From: Rothia gullae
GTDB lineage: Bacteria > Actinomycetota > Actinomycetes > Actinomycetales > Micrococcaceae
DNA: 16,970 nucleotides
NCBI RefSeq assembly: GCF_024294905.1
Contig: NZ_JANCOC010000017.1
Span: forward strand, 1-16,970
Reading direction: 5' to 3'
A program made the position numbers and the translations under genes. The notes below the pieces were generated by a model. The model made no database searches, was not told where the DNA came from, and was given only the letters and a program-made list of their open reading frames with translations. Each line of letters begins with the position of its first letter. The stretch's first letter is position 1. Below are positions 13,786-16,970 of this stretch, in pieces.

Positions 13786-14997
13786 CTAGTTAAAGATGGC
13801 GCGCACAACCGAGTAGCCGGAGACCGGGTACACGGCATTCACGGTTGCGGGCTTCTCACTCTCGTCCGCGATCTCAATGGACTCGGTGCCACGCAGCAGC
13901 TCCTCAAGCAGGATGCGCAGTTCCAGGCGTGCCAGGGGCGCGCCGGGGCAGACGTGGATGCCGTCGCCGTACACGAGGTTGCGGGACTGGTCGCGGTGCG
14001 GGTTGTAGGTGAGGGCATCTTCGAAGGCATCCTCGTCGCGGTTGGCGCTTGCCCAGTTGATGGTCACGCGGGAGCCGGCGGGCAGGGTGCGGCCGCCGAG
14101 TTCGGTGTCCCGAGTGGTGATGCGGCGGTTGGTGACGAGGGTGTCTTCGAGTCGCATGATTTCTTCGACGGCGAGGGCGATTTCGCTGCGGTCGTCGAGT
14201 GCGTTGCCGTCGGCGAGGGATGCGCGCAGGCGGTCCTGCTCGGCGCGGTTGCGTGCCAGGAAGTTGACGAATACGCCCACGGTTGCGGAGACGGTGGACA
14301 GCTCGCCCACGGTCCAGTTGCGGATGAGGCTGACGATTTCTTCGTCGGTCATGGTGCGGGGTTCTTCGCCGGGCAGCTGCACGGTGTCGGTGAGCAGTTC
14401 GGCGGTGACGTCCTTGGGGTTGCCGGCTACGGCGTCCTCGCGGCGTTCGTCGAGCAGCTGGCGGATGTAGCCGTCGAATTCGAGGGCGACCTTAGCGATT
14501 TCTTCGCGGTCGCGGCGCAGGGTGGCGACGCGGTTCTTTTCGATCCATTCGGTGAGGGGCTGTTCGAGGCATGCAGGCCAGCCCATGAAGGCGTTCTGTA
14601 CGCGCATTGCGTAGGCCTGGCCGAAGCCCTGCATGACGTCTACTTCTTCGCCGCGGGGTAGTTCTGCGATGAGGGCCTTGACGGCGTCACGGATGACGGG
14701 TGCGAACTTTTCGAGGCGTTCGGGGGTGAAGTACTTGTCATTGACGGCACGGAAGGTGGTGTGTTCGGGTGCGTCCATGCCGTTGGGGACGGCGATGTGG
14801 CGGGTGGAGACGACGTTGGAGTAGATTTCGGGGTGGTCGAGTACGTGCTGTACGTCGGCGTTTTTGAAGACGGAGTAGCCCATGAATTCGTCGTGGGCGA
14901 CGGGGCAGCGGCGGCGCATTGCGTCGTAGGCGGCTACCTGGTCTTTCTGCACTTCTTCGCTTCGGAGGTCCCAGTCGTTGTGTACGTTCTCAGTCAT
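13786..14997 (-). CDS. Cytochrome P450 (bacterial class I type)
   Basis: This is a soluble heme-thiolate monooxygenase of 403 residues, the normal size for bacterial P450s. The heme-binding loop YGDGIHVCPGAPLAR (343-357) has the axial C350, H348 and the LAR end; the first position is Tyr instead of the usual Phe. The K-helix ExxR is EIMR (E279, R282). NRDE (319-322) and the MDAPEHTTFR segment (74-83) are typical. In the I-helix the usual A-G-x-E/D-T reads GELST (231-235), so the Thr is kept at T235 but the acid is replaced by Ser. No ferredoxin or ferredoxin reductase gene lies nearby, so electrons must come from elsewhere. The start ATG at 14997 has only a weak GGGTGA upstream. The substrate is unknown. 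Confidence 0.95.
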   Translation of the reverse strand: MTENVHNDWDLRSEEVQKDQVAAYDAMRRRCPVAHDEFMGYSVFKNADVQHVLDHPEIYSNVVSTRHIAVPNGMDAPEHTTFRAVNDKYFTPERLEKFAPVIRDAVKALIAELPRGEEVDVMQGFGQAYAMRVQNAFMGWPACLEQPLTEWIEKNRVATLRRDREEIAKVALEFDGYIRQLLDERREDAVAGNPKDVTAELLTDTVQLPGEEPRTMTDEEIVSLIRNWTVGELSTVSATVGVFVNFLARNRAEQDRLRASLADGNALDDRSEIALAVEEIMRLEDTLVTNRRITTRDTELGGRTLPAGSRVTINWASANRDEDAFEDALTYNPHRDQSRNLVYGDGIHVCPGAPLARLELRILLEELLRGTESIEIADESEKPATVNAVYPVSGYSVVRAIFN

Positions 14998-15012
14998 TGT
15001 TCACCCGTGTTC

Positions 15013-15041
15013 GTTATAGAGTTGTGGCGTGCTGGATGCAG
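15013..15041 (-). promoter_or_regulatory. Possible promoter of the P450 gene
   Basis: A -10-like TATAAC (15018-15013) is 17 bases after CTGCAT (15041-15036), a poor -35. It would start transcription about 10 bases before the ATG, giving a very short leader. Confidence 0.3.
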
Positions 15042-15211
15042 GCGTCCGGGCGATGCGTGTGGGGCAGGGTCGGGCGTGCATTTCAGCACGTGAATCCATT
15101 AGTTGTTCTTTGACCGTATCACTTATGGGTTGGTGGCGCAGGGTAGGGGTTCCTTGCTTCTCATTCATCGAACAGTGCGGTGGGGTGAGGGGCGGCATGT
15201 CACGGACGCAC

Positions 15212-15252
15212 GAGGCGGGCGGCACCCCCACCAGGGAGGTGCCGTCCGCCTC
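15212..15252 (-). terminator. Tail-less hairpin terminator of the lipoprotein gene
   Basis: A 15-bp stem with one G-U pair (15212-15226 with 15238-15252) closes an 11-base loop. It starts 29 bases beyond the restored stop codon of the lipoprotein at 15281, which supports the corrected gene end. There is no U-tract on the minus strand. Confidence 0.6.
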
Positions 15253-15280
15253 ACTCTATGTAGCATTTCAGCGTAAGAGG

Positions 15281-16488
15281 CTAGTTTTTAAGGAATTTCT
15301 CTTCGGTTGTAATAACGAAGTATGAGGGGTATTCGCGCCCGTTCAGAAGAGCGTTGTAGTGCGGTATTTTCTGGGTTTTGATGAGTTCACCGGACTCAAC
15401 GGAATAGGCTTGAATATAGGTTTCTCCTTGCAGCTCGTACATGGCGTAGAGGTTCTTCTCGGTCCAGTAGTATGTAGAGACTTCCTTTACTCCTTCTGGG
15501 ATCTTGAGGCTGAATCGTACAGTGTTGTGGGCGGTATCAATGTTGGTTGAGATGATTCGCCCGTCGTGATGGACCCACCAGATGTCGTCCCCGTATGCGT
15601 GTATTGCATACGGTGCACCTGAAGGAACATTTTTCCATGTACACGTTTGCTCACTTCACCGGTAATTTGGCGTTCTGTATGCTCGCCTGTTTGCACATTA
15701 ATTACTTCGAGCATGGATCCGTCAATATCTTTTAAATCTGCATATTGGTAGTCGGTAATGCTTTGCGGGTAAGTATCATGGATTTTCACAATTCTATTTC
15801 CTGCACACACAATGTAGGAACCTTCCATTGTGTTACTTTCGAGACTCTTCGAGAACATTTTTTCATTTGAAGGGTTCGGGTACACACGGGTAAGGTATGT
15901 GGGGTTCCTTGGGTGTAGGTATTGGTTATCTGTTCCTTCGTAATTGCTGATTTTGTCGTAGCCCCATATGCTGCCGTCGGCGCACTGAGCTGTGAAGAGT
16001 AAATTATTTTTAATTCTCTCTTCCCTCACCTCACCATCTTTTACAATTGTCACAAGGAATAGGTAATCACCATTTCCATCCCCTCCGTAATTATCTATAG
16101 CTACAATAGTGCTATCGTCTGCAACGTACACATCTTCACTGTAATCATTTTTTGTTTTCTTTGGGTATGTGTGTAGTGTATCGGAGAGGGTGAATAGCGA
16201 ATTTGTATCTGTGAAATACAGGTTTTTATCTTTATATTTAATTGGCGAGTTTCGAACCCCAACATTTTTGATTCTTGACCATTTTTGGGTTTCTGAGTTG
16301 TAGAATGCTACGCCTCCTCCAGCATTCGGCAGGTATCTTGAGTCGCCTGCAATGGATATGGCGACGCTGCTTTCGTCAAGGGCTTTGCGAGGGTCGTTTG
16401 TTACTGGGATGGTTGCGCTACAGCCTGACAGGAGGAGGGCGCCGATAAGTCCCAGACGCAGACTTCCTGAAAGACGGGATGTGGTCAT
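15281..16488 (-). CDS. Putative lipoprotein, interrupted by a one-base frameshift
   Basis: The N-terminus MTTSRLSGSLRLGLIGALLL followed by SGC is a lipoprotein signal with lipobox LSGC, so the mature protein should be lipid-anchored at the outer membrane face. From ATG 16488 the frame reads normally for 281 residues, then changes frame near 15646-15648 (AAA on the minus strand). As written it ends early at 15487 with an out-of-character tail. In the next frame from 15646 a clean coding sequence of 121 residues continues (TCTWKNVPSGAPYAIHAYGD, then DIWWVHHDG, to KFLKN and TAG at 15281). One extra A in the AAA run would restore 402 residues. WW, YY and repeated strand-like segments suggest a beta-propeller-like fold. 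The start is set by GAGGTGG seven bases upstream; the alternative GTG at 16497 lacks one. AT-richer than the central genes. Function unknown. Confidence 0.75.
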
Positions 16489-16490
16489 TG

Positions 16491-16655
16491 CTACCACCTC
16501 GTTTCGTAGTGATGTACCCAGTGTGATTTCTTGATGTCTGTCGGGTATACGCCGGGGCCACCGTCAGAGTCGAGGTCCACATTAGGGTCCGTGCTCTTAT
16601 AGGCAGCCCAAACTAGCTGTGAGCAGTTATAAGAATTGGTATGCAGGGCGTTCAT
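16491..16655 (-). CDS. 54-residue ORF resembling the C-terminal half of a YiiX/NlpC-P60-like hydrolase
   Basis: The product contains NSYNCSQLVWAAYKST and DLDSDGGPGVYPTDI, which I recognise as like the C-terminal catalytic-Cys segment of permuted papain-fold hydrolases (YiiX/YebB type, related to NlpC/P60). Cys11 would be the nucleophile; the N-terminal His-bearing half is missing. The frame begins with ATG 16655, preceded by AAAGGAGGGTG, a very strong ribosome site, and an in-frame TGA lies only five codons upstream. It ends at TAG 16491, two bases before the ATG of the lipoprotein gene, so the two are likely coupled. Either it is a decayed remnant with a newly functional start or a real mini-protein. 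The domain assignment is from memory and unsearched. Confidence 0.6.
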   Translation of the reverse strand: MNALHTNSYNCSQLVWAAYKSTDPNVDLDSDGGPGVYPTDIKKSHWVHHYETRW

Positions 16656-16845
16656 GACACCCTCCTTTCAGCGGGTCACCTTTTGGCATCCCGCGGTCGG
16701 TCTTATGCCTTCATCGATACATAACACCGGAAACTGTCTAACTCAGCAGGTCATACCTTAGATATCATTTCTGGCCAGGTGAGTTTTTAGTGTTCCGTAC
16801 CTCATTCTATCGTTAAGGGAATTATCAATGCAGGAAAAACGTGAG
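16656..16845. other. Intergenic flank without a recognisable gene
   Basis: I see no gene here. The three minus-strand frames are all broken by stops before they reach the 54-residue ORF, and none resembles the missing N-terminal half of the hydrolase. No confident promoter could be placed. Confidence 0.5.
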
Positions 16846-16970
16846 GCGGGGGGGGGGGGGGGGCGCGGGGGGGGGGGGGGGCGGCGGGCGGGGGAAAAAA
16901 AAACCCAAACACAAAAAAGCAAGGCGCGGGGGGGGCGTGGGGGCGCCCAACCCCCCCCCCCCCAGACAAG
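16846..16970. other. Homopolymer G-rich contig end, probable artefact
   Basis: After about 16845 the sequence becomes runs of G, with short A- and C-rich patches. It has no coding sense and looks like the artefact at the left end in the opposite orientation. Confidence 0.85.

Noticed and set aside
13780..14661. 293-codon plus-strand open frame antisense to the P450
   Set aside because: It is Gly/Val/Ala-rich shadow sequence; the heme-binding and ExxR motifs are in the minus frame.
15083..15098. A second parS-like CACGTG around 15088
   Set aside because: Only the central six bases match; the flanking arms do not fit the parS palindrome.
15001..15231. 76-codon minus-strand frame between the P450 and the lipoprotein gene
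   Set aside because: It overlaps the hairpin terminator and the possible P450 promoter, has no ribosome site and no protein-like pattern.
15646..15648. Programmed -1 ribosomal frameshift as an explanation of the lipoprotein gene break
   Set aside because: The site AGC AAA CG is not a classical X-XXY-YYZ slippery heptamer and no clear downstream stimulatory structure is seen. A missing A in the run is simpler.

Overview
The window looks like one contig from a high-GC actinobacterium, most likely an oral Rothia or a close Micrococcaceae relative. The clues are GC-rich third codon positions, GTG starts, GT87-type polyprenol-dependent glycosyltransferases, a typical actinobacterial W/P-rich N-terminal motif, a possible leaderless gene and a Cu nitrite reductase. 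The genus is inferred from overall gene style, not from a search. Both ends run into homopolymer C/G sequence that looks like assembly artefact, so the usable sequence is about 91-16845.

Layout from left to right. An AT-rich left flank (91-1530) has two small minus-strand membrane proteins of unknown function and some coding-like scraps. A minus-strand pair follows: an M18 aminopeptidase (apeB) with a strong intrinsic terminator, and upstream of it a CPBP/Abi-type intramembrane protease. The last codons of the protease gene contain a near-perfect parS chromosome-partition site (3278-3293). Divergent from these is a 563-residue single-pass membrane protein with a disordered, repeat-rich cytoplasmic part, ending at a 21-bp perfect-stem terminator. 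Next is a translationally coupled minus-strand pair of paralogous GT87 (DUF2029) mannosyltransferase-like membrane enzymes.

Divergent from the GT87 pair is the most striking gene, a 964-residue fusion of a polytopic membrane domain, a type-1 copper cupredoxin, a His-rich linker and a complete two-domain Cu nitrite reductase (nirK/aniA type). All type-1, type-2 and catalytic residues are visible. Then come a small lytic transglycosylase with a probable leaderless promoter, a convergent cytochrome P450, and an AT-rich right flank. The right flank holds a lipoprotein gene broken by a one-base frameshift. Two nucleotides upstream of it is a 54-residue ORF that looks like the C-terminal catalytic-Cys half of a YiiX/NlpC-P60-like hydrolase.

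Functionally the window is a mix of cell-envelope genes (GT87 pair, transglycosylase, lipoproteins, membrane proteins), one respiratory or nitrosative enzyme (NirK fusion) and housekeeping proteolysis. No mobile element, CRISPR, tRNA or rRNA was seen. Points most worth a second look are the parS site, the architecture of the NirK fusion, the frameshifted lipoprotein and its tiny upstream partner.
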